Source of the DNA: Cellulomonas sp. JH27-2
GTDB lineage: Bacteria; Actinomycetota; Actinomycetes; Actinomycetales; Cellulomonadaceae
Direction of reading: 5' to 3'
NCBI RefSeq assembly: GCF_014837175.1
Contig: NZ_JACYFR010000003.1
Coordinates: 186,001 to 250,000, forward strand
DNA length: 64,000 nt
Part shown: in pieces, positions 27,412 to 36,508 of the stretch
Numbering within the stretch: position 1 is the first letter of the stretch
How the letters are laid out: each line of letters begins with the position of its first letter
The notes under the pieces: generated by a model
The model's database searches: none
The model's input: only the letters and a program-made list of their open reading frames with translations
What the model was told of the DNA's origin: nothing
Translations under genes and position numbers: made by a program

Positions 27412-29223
27412 TCAGGTCCCGGCGGGGCCTGAGGTTCCGCGCCCGGCGGGCGAGGCGGGCTTGGTGCCGGCGCCGACGCGCTCGCCGACGGGGATCATGG
27501 GGGCGAGGTCGTCGGCCGCGAGGCGCGCCACCTCCGCGCCCGCGTCGTCGGACTCCGCGGCCGCCGCCTCCTCCGCGGCGGCACGTGCGCGGTACGCCTC
27601 GATCTCCTTCGCGCGCGTCGCGTCGTCCCAGCCCAGGACGGGCCCGACCAGGTCGGCGATCTCGTCGAGCGCGCCGACGCCCTTGTCCGCCTGCTCGTAG
27701 TTGAGGCGGGTGCGGTGCATGAGGATGTCGTCGAGGTGCAGCGCACCCTCGTGGCTCGCGGCGTAGACGACCTCGGCGCCGATGTACGCGGGAGCGTGCT
27801 CCAGGGGCTTGGCGAGGTCCGGCGTCGCGTCGCACAGGTCGACGATCTCGCCGAGCAGCGATCCGTACCGGTGCAGCAGGTGGTCCATGCGCTTGCGGTC
27901 CCAGCCGTAGCGAGCGCCCAGGGCGCGGGCCTGGCGCTGGAACACCCGCAGCCCCTCGGCACCGACGAGCGGGACCTCGTGGGTGATGGACGGCAGCGAC
28001 GTGGCGCGCGAGCCGATCGCGAAGTCGACCGCATCCTTGGCCATCACGCGGTAGGTGGTGAGCTTGCCGCCCGCGATGACCGTCAGGCCGGGCGTCGGGG
28101 ACGCGACCGTGTGCTCGCGGGAGACCTTGGCCGACGAGGTTCCCTCCTTGGTGCCGGGCTGCAGCAGCGGCCGCAGGCCCGCCCAGGTGCCGATGACGTC
28201 CTCGCGCGTGATGGGCCGCGACAGCACGGCGTTGGCGTGCTCGATCACGTAGTCGATGTCCGCGCTGGTGGCGACGGGGTGCGTGAGCTCCTGCTCCCAC
28301 GGGGTGTCCGTGGTGCCGATGACCCAGTAGCGGGACCACGGGATGATGAACAGCACGGACTTCTCGGTCTGCAGGATCAGCCCCACGTCGCCGGAGATGC
28401 GCTCGCGCGGGACGACGATGTGGACGCCCTTGCTGGCCAGCACGCGCAGCCCGCCCTCGGCGCAGGCCAGGGACTGGGTCGCCTCCGTCCAGACGCCGGT
28501 CGCGTTGATGACGGCCCGGGCGCGGACGTTGAAGTGCTCGCCCGTCTCCAGGTCGACGAGCTCCGCGCCGGTCACCGCGCCGCCCGTCGTCGTGTGCAGG
28601 TCGACCACCTGCGTGCGGCTGGCCGCGTGCGCGCCGTAGCTGACGGCCGTGCGGACGAGGGTCTCGACCAGGCGCGCGTCGTCGACGCTCGCGTCCCAGT
28701 AGCGGACGGCCCCGATGGCCGCGTCGTGCCGAAGGTCCGGGAACAGGCGCTCCATGCCCTTGCGGGACAGGTGGCGGTGGATGGGCAGCGCGCGCTTGCC
28801 GCCGTTGACGGAGGCCAGCGTGTCGTAGAGCGCGACGCCCGCGCCGACGTACGCGCGCTCCCAGACCCGGTTCTCCAGCGGGTACAGGAAGCTGACGGGC
28901 TTGACCAGGTGCGGGGCGAGCCGGTTGATGAGCAGGTCGCGCTCGGTCAGGGCCTCGCGCACCAGGTGGAAGTCGAGCATCTGCAGGTAGCGCAGGCCGC
29001 CGTGGACCAGCTTCGACGAGCGCGACGACGTGCCCGATGCCCAGTCCTGCGCCTCGATCACTGCGGTGTTCAGCCCGCGCGTGACGGCGTCGAGCGCGAT
29101 GCCCGCGCCCGTCACCCCGCCACCGATGACCAGGACGTCCAGCTCCTCGTCGCGGGACGCACTGGCCTTGAGGGCCGCCAGTGCGTCGGTCCGTGCCTGG
29201 GCGGTGAGCGGTGCGGTCCTCAT
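27412..29223 (-). CDS. glpD: Aerobic glycerol-3-phosphate dehydrogenase
   Basis: This 603-residue FAD enzyme oxidises glycerol-3-phosphate to dihydroxyacetone phosphate at the membrane and passes electrons to quinone. The FAD-binding fold is VLVIGGGVTGAGIALD (about 30-45), followed by SSRSSKLVHGGLRYL and the later IPWSRYWVIGTTDTPW and GGKLTTYRVMAKDAVD. The C-terminal DAO_C domain (about 440-560) is followed by an Ala/Glu-rich tail. It probably begins the glpD-glpF-glpK unit and is divergent from a SorC-type regulator. Confidence 0.96.
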   Translation of the reverse strand: MRTAPLTAQARTDALAALKASASRDEELDVLVIGGGVTGAGIALDAVTRGLNTAVIEAQDWASGTSSRSSKLVHGGLRYLQMLDFHLVREALTERDLLINRLAPHLVKPVSFLYPLENRVWERAYVGAGVALYDTLASVNGGKRALPIHRHLSRKGMERLFPDLRHDAAIGAVRYWDASVDDARLVETLVRTAVSYGAHAASRTQVVDLHTTTGGAVTGAELVDLETGEHFNVRARAVINATGVWTEATQSLACAEGGLRVLASKGVHIVVPRERISGDVGLILQTEKSVLFIIPWSRYWVIGTTDTPWEQELTHPVATSADIDYVIEHANAVLSRPITREDVIGTWAGLRPLLQPGTKEGTSSAKVSREHTVASPTPGLTVIAGGKLTTYRVMAKDAVDFAIGSRATSLPSITHEVPLVGAEGLRVFQRQARALGARYGWDRKRMDHLLHRYGSLLGEIVDLCDATPDLAKPLEHAPAYIGAEVVYAASHEGALHLDDILMHRTRLNYEQADKGVGALDEIADLVGPVLGWDDATRAKEIEAYRARAAAEEAAAAESDDAGAEVARLAADDLAPMIPVGERVGAGTKPASPAGRGTSGPAGT

Positions 29224-29290
29224 CTGGGCGTCCTCCGGTGGCGGTGCGAATGTCGCGTCTGATGGCTATCGTCTGGGTGTCGGAACGAAC

Positions 29291-29305
29291 GCGCAACCGG
29301 TGCGC
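29291..29305. promoter_or_regulatory. Palindrome between glpD and its divergent regulator
   Basis: GCGCA-ACCGG-TGCGC is an interrupted palindrome in the 103-bp divergent gap, 22 bp before the regulator start. It is the best candidate operator for this SorC-type protein, but no second copy was found to support it. Confidence 0.4.
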
Positions 29306-29326
29306 ACAAACGTGCAGGGGGAGGGC

Positions 29327-30295
29327 ATGGAGTTCGACAGGGAGCAGGACCAGCTGCGCGCGGCGTCGATGTACTACCTGCAGGACCTCAAGATGGAGGT
29401 CATCGCGCGGCACCTGGGCACGTCGCGGTCGACCGTTTCGCGCATGCTCAAGCAGGCGCGGGCCGAGGGCCTCGTCGAGATCACGCTGCGTCCGTCGAGC
29501 ACGCGAGCGCCCGGGCTGGGCCGTTCCATCTCCGCCGCGTACGGCATCGACGCGTACGTCGTCCCTGTTCCGGACTCCGCGACGCACCTGGAACGCCAGA
29601 CCCAGGTGTCGATGTCCGCGGCTCGGCTGCTGTCCTCGTGGTTCGACTCCGACATGGTCCTCGGCATCGCCTGGGGCACCACCCTCGCGGCCGTCTCCCG
29701 GTTCCTGGTTCCCAAACCGACCCGCGGCGCGTCCGTCGTCCAGCTCAACGGCGCCGCGAACATGCGGACCAGCGGCGTCGAGTACGCGAGCGACCTGATC
29801 TCGACGTTCGGAGCAGCCTTCGACGCCGCCGTGCACCATTTCTCGGTCCCGGCGTTCTTCGACTACCCCGAGACCAAGGCCGCGATGTGGCGCGAACGGT
29901 CGGTGCGGCGCGTGCTCGACATGCAGGAGCGTGCGGACATCGTCGTGTTCTCCGTGGGCGCCGTCGCGGGGGCTGTCCCGTCCCACGTGTACTCCGCCGG
30001 GTACCTCGACGACGCCGACGTCGACCTGCTGCACCGCGAGGACGTCGTCGGCGACGTGTGCACCGTCTTCCTGCGCGGCGACGGCTCCTGGAAGGACGTC
30101 GCCCTCAACGACCGGGCCACCGGCCCGGACCCCGAGCAGCTCCAGCACGTGCCGCGCCGGCTGTGCGTCGTCGCCGGCGACAACAAGGTCGTCCCGCTGC
30201 TGGCCGCGTTGCGCGCCGGCGTGGTCACGGACCTGGTGGTCGACGAGATCACCGCAACCGCGTTGCTCGGCTCGCAGGGCCCGCGCGCGGCCTGA
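29327..30295 (+). CDS. SorC/DeoR-family sugar-binding regulator
   Basis: This 322-residue regulator has an N-terminal HTH (about 8-55: RAASMYYLQDLKMEVIARHL, then TSRSTVSRMLKQARAEGLV) and a SorC-type effector domain (about 60-315). The effector part has the phosphosugar-binding features GIAWGTTLAAVS, SVGAVAG and GDNKVVPLLAALRAG. Such proteins sense phosphorylated sugars. Its position opposite glpD suggests control of glycerol use, with glycerol-3-phosphate or another triose/polyol phosphate as effector. GGGGAGGG precedes ATG 29327. Confidence 0.9.
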   Translation: MEFDREQDQLRAASMYYLQDLKMEVIARHLGTSRSTVSRMLKQARAEGLVEITLRPSSTRAPGLGRSISAAYGIDAYVVPVPDSATHLERQTQVSMSAARLLSSWFDSDMVLGIAWGTTLAAVSRFLVPKPTRGASVVQLNGAANMRTSGVEYASDLISTFGAAFDAAVHHFSVPAFFDYPETKAAMWRERSVRRVLDMQERADIVVFSVGAVAGAVPSHVYSAGYLDDADVDLLHREDVVGDVCTVFLRGDGSWKDVALNDRATGPDPEQLQHVPRRLCVVAGDNKVVPLLAALRAGVVTDLVVDEITATALLGSQGPRAA

Positions 30296-30319
30296 AGCCG
30301 CGCGCGTGCCGGTGCCGCG

Positions 30320-33300
30320 TCAGCGTGCGGTCGCGGCTCCGACGGGCGTGAGGTCCGGGTCGGGGACGTCGGTGCCGGGGTCGACGATCACCAGGACCTG
30401 GCCGGCGCCCACCTGGTCGCCGGGTGTGACGGTCACCTCGACGACGACGCCGGCGACGGGCGACGCGACGGGGGCCTCCATCTTCATGGCCTCGAGCGCC
30501 AGGAGGGTCTGGCCCTCGTCGACGCGGTCGCCGGGCTGGACGTCCACCCGGAAGACGGTTGCGACGAACGGTGCCGAGACGCCCTCGCAGCCGTCGGGCA
30601 CGTCGGTGGCCGGGGCCGAGCCGAGCGCGGGCTCCGGCTCGGGCTGGCGGTCGAACTCGCCCGCGGCCTCCCAGTCGGACCGCTCCTGCGCGAACGCGAC
30701 CGCCTGCGTGGCCTGGAAGCGGGCGATGTCATCGGCGTTGTCGGCCAGGAAGCGCTCGTGCTCGGCGAGCGAGAACGTGCCCGGGTCGATCTGCACCTCG
30801 TGCCGGCCGGCGGCCATGTCGGCGCGCAGGTCGAGCAGCTCGTCGGCGCCGACCGGGTACCAGCGGATGACGTCGAAGAAGCGCAGCAGCCACGGCGTGC
30901 CCGGCTCGAACGGGCGTCGGCGAGCGTGGGTGTCCCACACCTGGATGGTCCGGCCGACGAACTGGTAGCCGCCCGGTCCCTCCATGCCGTAGATGCACAG
31001 GTACGCGCCGCCGATGCCGACCGCGTTCTGCGGCGTCCACGTGCGGGCGGGGTTGTACTTGGTGGTGACCAGGCGGTGGCGCGGGTCGAGCGGGGTCGCG
31101 ACGGGCGCGCCCAGGTAGACGTCGCCCAGGCCCATGACCAGGTAGCTCGCGTCGAAGACCGTGCGGTAGACGTCGTCGACCGAGTCGAGGCCGTTGATGC
31201 GGCGGATGAACTCGATGTTCCACGGGCACCACGGGGCGTCGTCGCGCACGCCGGCCATGTAGCGCTCGATCGCCTCGCGCGTCGCGGGGTCGTCCCAGGA
31301 GAGCGGCAGGTGGACCGTGCGGCTGGGGACCACCAGGTCGGAGGTGGCGGGGAGCTCGTCCTCCATCTCGCGAACCAGGTCGAACGCCGTGCGCAGCGGC
31401 AGGGTGTCCGGGTCAACGTGGAGCTGCAGCGAGCGGATGCCGGGCGTCAGGTCGACGACTCCGCGCAGCTCCCCGGCGTCGACGCGCTCCTGGACCGCCT
31501 GGGCCAGGGCGTGCACGCGCATCCGCGACGCCAGGTCCAGGGTCATGGCGCCGTACTCGACCAGCAGGTTGTCGTCGCCGCTGCGGCGGTAGGTGACCTG
31601 GGTGCCGTCGGCCTGCGCCTCGCGGCGGGCCAGGACGCCGCCGTCGGTGTGGGCCGCGCGGCTGGGCGCGGGGAGCAGTTGCGGGCGGGTGCGCAGCCGG
31701 GCCGCCTGGGCCTCGTCGACCGGCACGAACCGCACGCTGTCGCCGGGGCGGAGCTGGCCGAGCTTCCACACCTGGCCCAGCGCGACGGTGGCCGGGCACG
31801 TGAAGCCGCCCAGGCTCGGTCCGTCGGGGCCGAGCAGGATGGGCAGGTCGCCCGTGTAGTCGACCGCGCCGACGGCGTACGGGGTGTCGTGGATGTTCGA
31901 CGGGTGCAGGCCGGCCTCGCCGCCGTCGGGCCGGGCCCAGCGCGGGCGCGGGCCGACGAGCCGCACGCCCGTACGCGCCGAGTTGAAGTGGACCGCCCAC
32001 GTGGCGGCGTAGAACTCCTCGACGTCGTCGGGCGTGAAGAACTCCGGGGCGGCGTGCGGACCCTCGAGGGCGCCGATGCGCCAGGTGTCGGTGATCTCCG
32101 GGCGGTCCGCGGGCGCGACGGGAGCAGGTGCGGGCGCGTCGTCGGCGGCCGTGCCCAGCGGGACCACGTCGCCCAGCCGCAGCGGGCTGCCCGTGACGCC
32201 GCCGATCCGGCCCAGGTCGAACGTCGCGGCCGAGCCCAAGACCGCGGGCACGTCGAGGCCGCCGCGCACCAGCACGTACGTGCGCATCCCGGCCGTCGGG
32301 GAGCCGACGTCCAGGACCGAGCCCGCCGGCACGTCGACCGGTTCCCACTGAGCGACGGGCGCGCCGTCGAGCGTGACCGGCGCGGGCGCGCCCGCCACCA
32401 GCACCGTCGCGGCCGTGCGGAAGCGCAGCTGCGGGCCGAGCATCGTGCACTCGAGGCCGGCGGCGCCCTCGGGGTTGCCGAGCGCACGGTTGCCCAGGCG
32501 GAAGGACAGGTCGTCCATGGGGCCCGACGGCGGGATGCCGACGTGCCACAGTCCCGTGCGGCCGGGCCAGTCCTGCACGGTGGTCAGCATGCCGGGGCGC
32601 AGCACCTCGACGCGCGGGTCGGCGTCGCGGACGTCGGCCAGCGTGCCCGTGTGGTGGCACGCGGCGGCCACGTCGTCCAGGCCCGTGATCGCACGCAGCA
32701 GACCGAGGTTCGTGGCGACGCCGGACAGGCGGGTCGTCGCGAGCGCGTCGGACAGCGCCGCCCAGGCGGCGTCGCGGTCGTCGCCCGTCGTGACGACCTT
32801 GGCGAGCATGGGGTCGTAGTGCGTCGAGACCTCGAGGCCCGGCTCGACCCACGTGTCGACGCGGGCGCCGACGGGCGGCTCGAACGCCGTGACGGTGCCG
32901 GCGGACGGCAGGTGGTCGCGGTCGGGGTTCTCGGCGTAGACGCGGACCTCGACGGCCGCGCCGCGCGCGACGAGCGGGGTGTCGAGCACCTCGCGCTCGC
33001 CCTGTGCGAGCCGCAGCATCCAGGCGACGAGGTCGACGCCGTAGATGGACTCCGTGACGGGGTGCTCGACCTGGAGGCGCGTGTTGACCTCGAGGAACGC
33101 GGCCTCCTGGCGCTCGGCGTCGTAGACGTACTCGACCGTGCCCGCAGAGCGGTAGTCGACGGACGCGGCCAGGTCGCGCGCGGCGTCGGCGATCTGGGCG
33201 CGGACGTCGTCGGGCAGCGCGGGGGCCGGTGCCTCCTCGACCACCTTCTGGTGCCGGCGCTGCAGCGAGCAGTCGCGGTCGCCGAGCGTGACGACCCGGC

Positions 33301-33955
33301 CGTGCCCGTCGCCGAACACCTGCACCTCGACGTGCCGGGCCGCGGTGATGAGGCGCTCCAGGAACACGCCGGCGCTGCCGAACGCGGCCCCGGCGGTGCG
33401 TCGGACCGCCTCCCACGCGTCCGTGAGCTCGGCGGGCGAGTGGCACGCGCGCATCCCGATCCCGCCGCCGCCGGCCGTGGCCTTGAGCATGACGGGGTAG
33501 CCGATCGCGTCGGCCTCGGCGAGCGCGTGGTCGAGCGAGTCGAGCAGGCCGGTCCCGGCGAGCATGGGCATGCCCACGGCCCGGGCGGCGTCGCGCGCGG
33601 TGTGCTTGGAGCCGAACAGCTCGAGCTGTGCGGGCGTCGGGCCGACGAAGACGATCCCGGCTGCCTCGGCCGCGCGCGCGAACCCGGCATTCTCCGAGAG
33701 GAACCCGTAGCCGGGGTGGATCGCGCCCGCGCCGGTGGCCAGCGCGGCCTCGAGGATGGCGTCCGCGCGCAGGTAGGACTCGGCCGCGGGGGCCGGTCCG
33801 ATCCGCACGGCGGTGTCCGCGAGGTGCACGTGCGGGGTGCCGGCGTCGGCGTCGGAGTAGACGGCGACCGTCCGCAGCCCCAGCTCGCGCGCGGTGCGCA
33901 GGATCCGGACGGCGATCTCGCCACGGTTGGCGACGAGCAGCGTGTCGAAGGTCAT
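30320..33955 (-). CDS. Urea/guanidine carboxylase (biotin-dependent)
   Basis: This 1,211-residue biotin enzyme has an ATP-grasp biotin carboxylase (about 1-450; VANRGEIAVRI, GGGGIGM, EVNTRLQVEHPVTE), a KipA/AHS2-like domain (about 460-780), a KipI/AHS1-like domain (about 830-1060) and a C-terminal biotinyl domain with EAMKMEAP, biotinylated Lys about 1158. The set is that of urea carboxylase, which turns urea into allophanate. When linked to DUF1989 pairs, as here, related enzymes carboxylate guanidine instead. The ATG overlaps the upstream DUF1989 stop. No allophanate hydrolase follows. Substrate choice cannot be settled by reading alone. Confidence 0.9.
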   Translation of the reverse strand: MTFDTLLVANRGEIAVRILRTARELGLRTVAVYSDADAGTPHVHLADTAVRIGPAPAAESYLRADAILEAALATGAGAIHPGYGFLSENAGFARAAEAAGIVFVGPTPAQLELFGSKHTARDAARAVGMPMLAGTGLLDSLDHALAEADAIGYPVMLKATAGGGGIGMRACHSPAELTDAWEAVRRTAGAAFGSAGVFLERLITAARHVEVQVFGDGHGRVVTLGDRDCSLQRRHQKVVEEAPAPALPDDVRAQIADAARDLAASVDYRSAGTVEYVYDAERQEAAFLEVNTRLQVEHPVTESIYGVDLVAWMLRLAQGEREVLDTPLVARGAAVEVRVYAENPDRDHLPSAGTVTAFEPPVGARVDTWVEPGLEVSTHYDPMLAKVVTTGDDRDAAWAALSDALATTRLSGVATNLGLLRAITGLDDVAAACHHTGTLADVRDADPRVEVLRPGMLTTVQDWPGRTGLWHVGIPPSGPMDDLSFRLGNRALGNPEGAAGLECTMLGPQLRFRTAATVLVAGAPAPVTLDGAPVAQWEPVDVPAGSVLDVGSPTAGMRTYVLVRGGLDVPAVLGSAATFDLGRIGGVTGSPLRLGDVVPLGTAADDAPAPAPVAPADRPEITDTWRIGALEGPHAAPEFFTPDDVEEFYAATWAVHFNSARTGVRLVGPRPRWARPDGGEAGLHPSNIHDTPYAVGAVDYTGDLPILLGPDGPSLGGFTCPATVALGQVWKLGQLRPGDSVRFVPVDEAQAARLRTRPQLLPAPSRAAHTDGGVLARREAQADGTQVTYRRSGDDNLLVEYGAMTLDLASRMRVHALAQAVQERVDAGELRGVVDLTPGIRSLQLHVDPDTLPLRTAFDLVREMEDELPATSDLVVPSRTVHLPLSWDDPATREAIERYMAGVRDDAPWCPWNIEFIRRINGLDSVDDVYRTVFDASYLVMGLGDVYLGAPVATPLDPRHRLVTTKYNPARTWTPQNAVGIGGAYLCIYGMEGPGGYQFVGRTIQVWDTHARRRPFEPGTPWLLRFFDVIRWYPVGADELLDLRADMAAGRHEVQIDPGTFSLAEHERFLADNADDIARFQATQAVAFAQERSDWEAAGEFDRQPEPEPALGSAPATDVPDGCEGVSAPFVATVFRVDVQPGDRVDEGQTLLALEAMKMEAPVASPVAGVVVEVTVTPGDQVGAGQVLVIVDPGTDVPDPDLTPVGAATAR

Positions 33956-34605
33956 CGGGCGTCCTCGGGTCGGGTGACGATCATGCGGACGGGCGTCGGG
34001 TCGAAGCCGTTGCACGGGTTGTTGATCTGCGGGCAGTTGGAGACGACGACGAGCACGTCGCGCTCGGCGCGCAGCGTGAGCGACAGGCCGGGCGCCGAGA
34101 TGCCGTCGACGATCCCCAGCGCGCCGTCCGCGTCGACGGGGACGTTCATGTACCAGTTGATGTTGCTGACCAGGTCGCGCTTGCCCAGCCCGTACCGGCC
34201 GGCCTCGGCCAGGAAGTTCTCCGCGCACGCGTGCTGGCTCCACGTGTGCATCCCGTACCGCAGGGTGTTCGACTCCTTGGAGCACGCACCGCCGAGCGTG
34301 TCGTGCCGGCCGCAGTCGTCGGCGACCACCGTCATGAGCGGCCCGTGCTCGCAGTCCCGCAGCACCGAGCCGGTGGTCAGGAAGATCGAGTCCTGCGCCT
34401 GGATGGTGTCGGGCGCGCTGTAGCGCAGGTCGGTGTCGTGCGCGTCGAAGACGAGGAAGTCGACGGCCTGGTTGCCCTGCAGGTCGACGATCGTCAGCAG
34501 GTCGCCCGCGGCGACGACGGCCGACCACGGCGCCCGCGCCGCGACGACGTCGTCACGGACGACGGTCCCCGCGGGGAGCTGGCTGGTGGGTGCGGTGGTG
34601 GTCAT
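33952..34605 (-). CDS. DUF1989 protein, urea-amidolyase-associated protein 2 (carboxyguanidine deiminase subunit)
   Basis: This 217-residue DUF1989 protein is the second of the paired urea-carboxylase-associated proteins (UAAP2). Conserved stretches include GNQAVDFLVFDA, CGRHDTLGGACSKES and NINWYMNVPVD, with Cys and His residues suited to metal binding. Proteins of this pair have been shown in other bacteria to deiminate carboxyguanidine to allophanate, so the same role is the best estimate here. It overlaps the carboxylase gene by four bases and is itself overlapped by the UAAP1 gene, so the three are co-translated. Confidence 0.88.
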   Translation of the reverse strand: MTTTAPTSQLPAGTVVRDDVVAARAPWSAVVAAGDLLTIVDLQGNQAVDFLVFDAHDTDLRYSAPDTIQAQDSIFLTTGSVLRDCEHGPLMTVVADDCGRHDTLGGACSKESNTLRYGMHTWSQHACAENFLAEAGRYGLGKRDLVSNINWYMNVPVDADGALGIVDGISAPGLSLTLRAERDVLVVVSNCPQINNPCNGFDPTPVRMIVTRPEDAR

Positions 34606-35438
34606 GCGATCCCCCGTGCGGTGAGGTCGGCGAGCGTGTTGGTGAAGGCCCGACGACCCTCGGGTGTGGCGGTCCACAACGGGTCCTTGGGGTCCGTCGG
34701 CGCTCCGCGCCATGCGAGCACCTCGAGGTCCCCGACCGTGAACGCGGGCCGCGGGTCCAGGGGGTGCGCGGTGTTGGCGACGAGCAGCAGGAGCGGCACC
34801 TCGGCCCGGAACGTGACCGCCGCGCCCGCTCCGGCCGAGCCGAGGAACGTCGGTCGTCCCTCGTCGTCCACCCGCACGCCCTGGAAGAAGGAGATGCTCG
34901 GCGGCAGGTCCCGCCGGGCCAGGCCGTGCTTGGCGGCGCCGAGGGCCAGCAGCTCGCGGCCCGCGGGCGACGGGCCCTGCGCGCTGCCGTCGCCGTAGCG
35001 CTGCTCGTTGCGCGCGCGGGTGGTGGTGCCGAACAGCGCGTCCTGGTGGCCCGACGTGTCGGCGACGATCGACGCGAGCACGCGGCCCTGGTCGGACAGC
35101 AACAGGTGGCCGGCGGTGAGGTACGCCTGCCACTGCACCTTGACGGTGTCGGCGACGTTGAGCCGCTCGAACGGGCGGTCGCTGCGGTAGGCGAGCACGT
35201 GCGCGCACGCGTCGCCCGTGAGGTCGGTCAGACGGACGTGCGTCCCACGGGCCACGGCCAGGTGCGTGTAGCCGCCGCCGGCGACGACCTCCGCGTGGAC
35301 GAGGTCGGCGGCGAGGACGCCGTCGGGGCGGGCGATCGCGCTGGCCGCGGCGGGGCGCGTCGGCATGGTGGCCACGTCGGCGGCAGCCTCCTGGGTGCGG
35401 GCGTGCTCGCGTGCTCCGGTGGTCGTCGCGGTCCCCAT
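34602..35438 (-). CDS. DUF1989 protein, urea-amidolyase-associated protein 1 (carboxyguanidine deiminase subunit)
   Basis: This protein of about 278 residues (UAAP1) is the first gene of the three-gene carboxylase operon. It carries the DUF1989 pattern GDACAHVLAYRSDRPFERLN, HQDALFGTTTRARNEQRYG and LPPSISFFQGVRVDD. Together with UAAP2 it probably forms the deiminase acting on the carboxylated product. ATG 35438 has GGAG 7 bases upstream; a GTG one codon earlier (35441) is the alternative. A TetR-type operator lies 40 bp upstream. Confidence 0.87.
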   Translation of the reverse strand: MGTATTTGAREHARTQEAAADVATMPTRPAAASAIARPDGVLAADLVHAEVVAGGGYTHLAVARGTHVRLTDLTGDACAHVLAYRSDRPFERLNVADTVKVQWQAYLTAGHLLLSDQGRVLASIVADTSGHQDALFGTTTRARNEQRYGDGSAQGPSPAGRELLALGAAKHGLARRDLPPSISFFQGVRVDDEGRPTFLGSAGAGAAVTFRAEVPLLLLVANTAHPLDPRPAFTVGDLEVLAWRGAPTDPKDPLWTATPEGRRAFTNTLADLTARGIA

Positions 35439-35477
35439 CACCGGGCTCCGTCGGGTCGGTCGCTCATCGTCGTCTCA

Positions 35478-35497
35478 TTTCTGTCGTCTGACAGAAA
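35478..35497. promoter_or_regulatory. TetR-type operator of the carboxylase operon
   Basis: TTTCTGTCGTCTGACAGAAA is a palindrome with 8-base arms around GTCT. A close copy stands before the symporter gene at 36417-36436. It lies in the divergent gap between UAAP1 and the TetR gene. Confidence 0.82.
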
Positions 35498-35536
35498 TAG
35501 GATGCGCAGCGGGCCTTTCGTGGCGGTCTCTGGGGG

Positions 35537-35552
35537 GTAAACACCGTGTTAC
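35537..35552 (-). promoter_or_regulatory. Possible GlnR half-box upstream of the carboxylase operon
   Basis: On the minus strand the sequence reads GTAAC-N6-TTTAC, matching the AC-N9-AC core of GlnR boxes, with GTnAC intact but the second element imperfect. GlnR control of nitrogen genes would fit, but one degenerate site is weak evidence. Confidence 0.3.
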
Positions 35553-35632
35553 GCATCCACCGCGGACGTCGCGGGCGGCGCTGCGGGGAGGTCCGGCCGG
35601 CGTTCGGCCCGCGGTGGTACGTTCGGCAGGCC

Positions 35633-36277
35633 ATGGCACGCAGACCCGGACGACCGCGAGCGAGCGGCGACCCGAGCGGTGATCGCGACACCCGCCAGGA
35701 CGTGCTGGCCGCCGCAGCGGCGCTGTTCTGCACCGTCGGCTTCACCGCGACCAGCACGCGCGCGATCGCCGAGCGCGCCGGGGTCCGCCAGGCGACGATG
35801 TACCACCACTTCGCCGGCAAGGACGCGCTGCTCCTCGAGCTCCTGCTCGGCACCGTGCGGCCGTCCGTGGAGCTCGCCGACGCGCTCGCGGAATCGACCG
35901 AGGACCCCGCGCGACGGCTGTGGACGCTGGCCCGCGCGGACGTGCAGCTGCTGCTGGGTGGTGAGCTCAACCTGGGGGCGCTCTACGTGCTGCCCGAGGT
36001 CGCGGGCGAGCAGTTCGTCGCGTTCCACGCCCTGCGCGACCAGCTCCGGGCGCGGTACGCCGACCTCGCGGCTCAGGCCGAGGAGGCCGTGACGGGCGAG
36101 CGCTCCGCGGCGCCCGGGCCGGGACCGCTGGTCTTCGGTCTCGTCGAGTCCGTCATCCTGCGCCGCCGCGACGAGCCCGACGTCGACCTCGAGGGCGTCG
36201 CCGATGCCGTGGCCGACGGCGTGCTGCGCCTCGTCGGCTGCACGCCCGCGCAGGTCGCGGCCGCCCGTCTGCCGTAG
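35633..36277 (+). CDS. TetR-family regulator of the urea/guanidine operon
   Basis: This 214-residue regulator has a basic head (ARRPGRPRASGDPSGD), a TetR HTH (about 18-65: TRQDVLAAAAALFCTVGF, TSTRAIAERAGVRQATMYHHF) and a helical ligand domain. It is divergent from the UAAP1-UAAP2-carboxylase operon and co-directional with the symporter. Nearly the same TTTCTGTC/GACAGAAA palindrome precedes both targets, so it most likely represses both until a guanidine- or urea-related ligand binds. It may also control itself because the first site lies in the shared gap. Confidence 0.88.
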   Translation: MARRPGRPRASGDPSGDRDTRQDVLAAAAALFCTVGFTATSTRAIAERAGVRQATMYHHFAGKDALLLELLLGTVRPSVELADALAESTEDPARRLWTLARADVQLLLGGELNLGALYVLPEVAGEQFVAFHALRDQLRARYADLAAQAEEAVTGERSAAPGPGPLVFGLVESVILRRRDEPDVDLEGVADAVADGVLRLVGCTPAQVAAARLP

Positions 36278-36416
36278 CCGCTCCGCGGAGCCCTCGTCGG
36301 GCGGTCCTACGCGCGCCTGCTCGCGCGTGCCCCCGGGTGCGCGAGAGCAGCGGGCTCGGATTTAACACAGCCGTTTCGTGACTGCCGCGCGGGCGACACA
36401 GCGTGAGAGGTCAATG

Positions 36417-36436
36417 ATCCTGTCGGGTGACAGAAA
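36417..36436. promoter_or_regulatory. TetR-type operator of the symporter gene
   Basis: ATCCTGTCGGGTGACAGAAA matches the carboxylase-operon site in the core CTGTC-N4-GACAGAAA. It lies 73 bp before the symporter ATG. The rest of the 231-bp gap has no gene; an imperfect GAAAC-N6-GTTAA (minus strand, about 36363-36378) recalls a GlnR box. Confidence 0.8.
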
Positions 36437-36508
36437 CTCCCCGGCGCACCGACCTCGACCTGTCGACCACGCGCCCGAAGCCCCGCGGGCCAACCTCCCG
36501 GAGCCCAC

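Noticed and set aside
26723..30148. 1,141-codon open frame overlapping the glp genes
   Set aside because: Out-of-frame shadow on the same strand as glpD and glpF and antisense to the SorC gene.
30758..34423. 1,221-codon plus-strand open frame
   Set aside because: Antisense shadow of the urea/guanidine carboxylase gene.
35441..35632. Guanidine-I (ykkC) riboswitch before the carboxylase operon
   Set aside because: I looked for the conserved guanidine-I riboswitch elements and did not find them; the gap holds a TetR-type palindrome instead.
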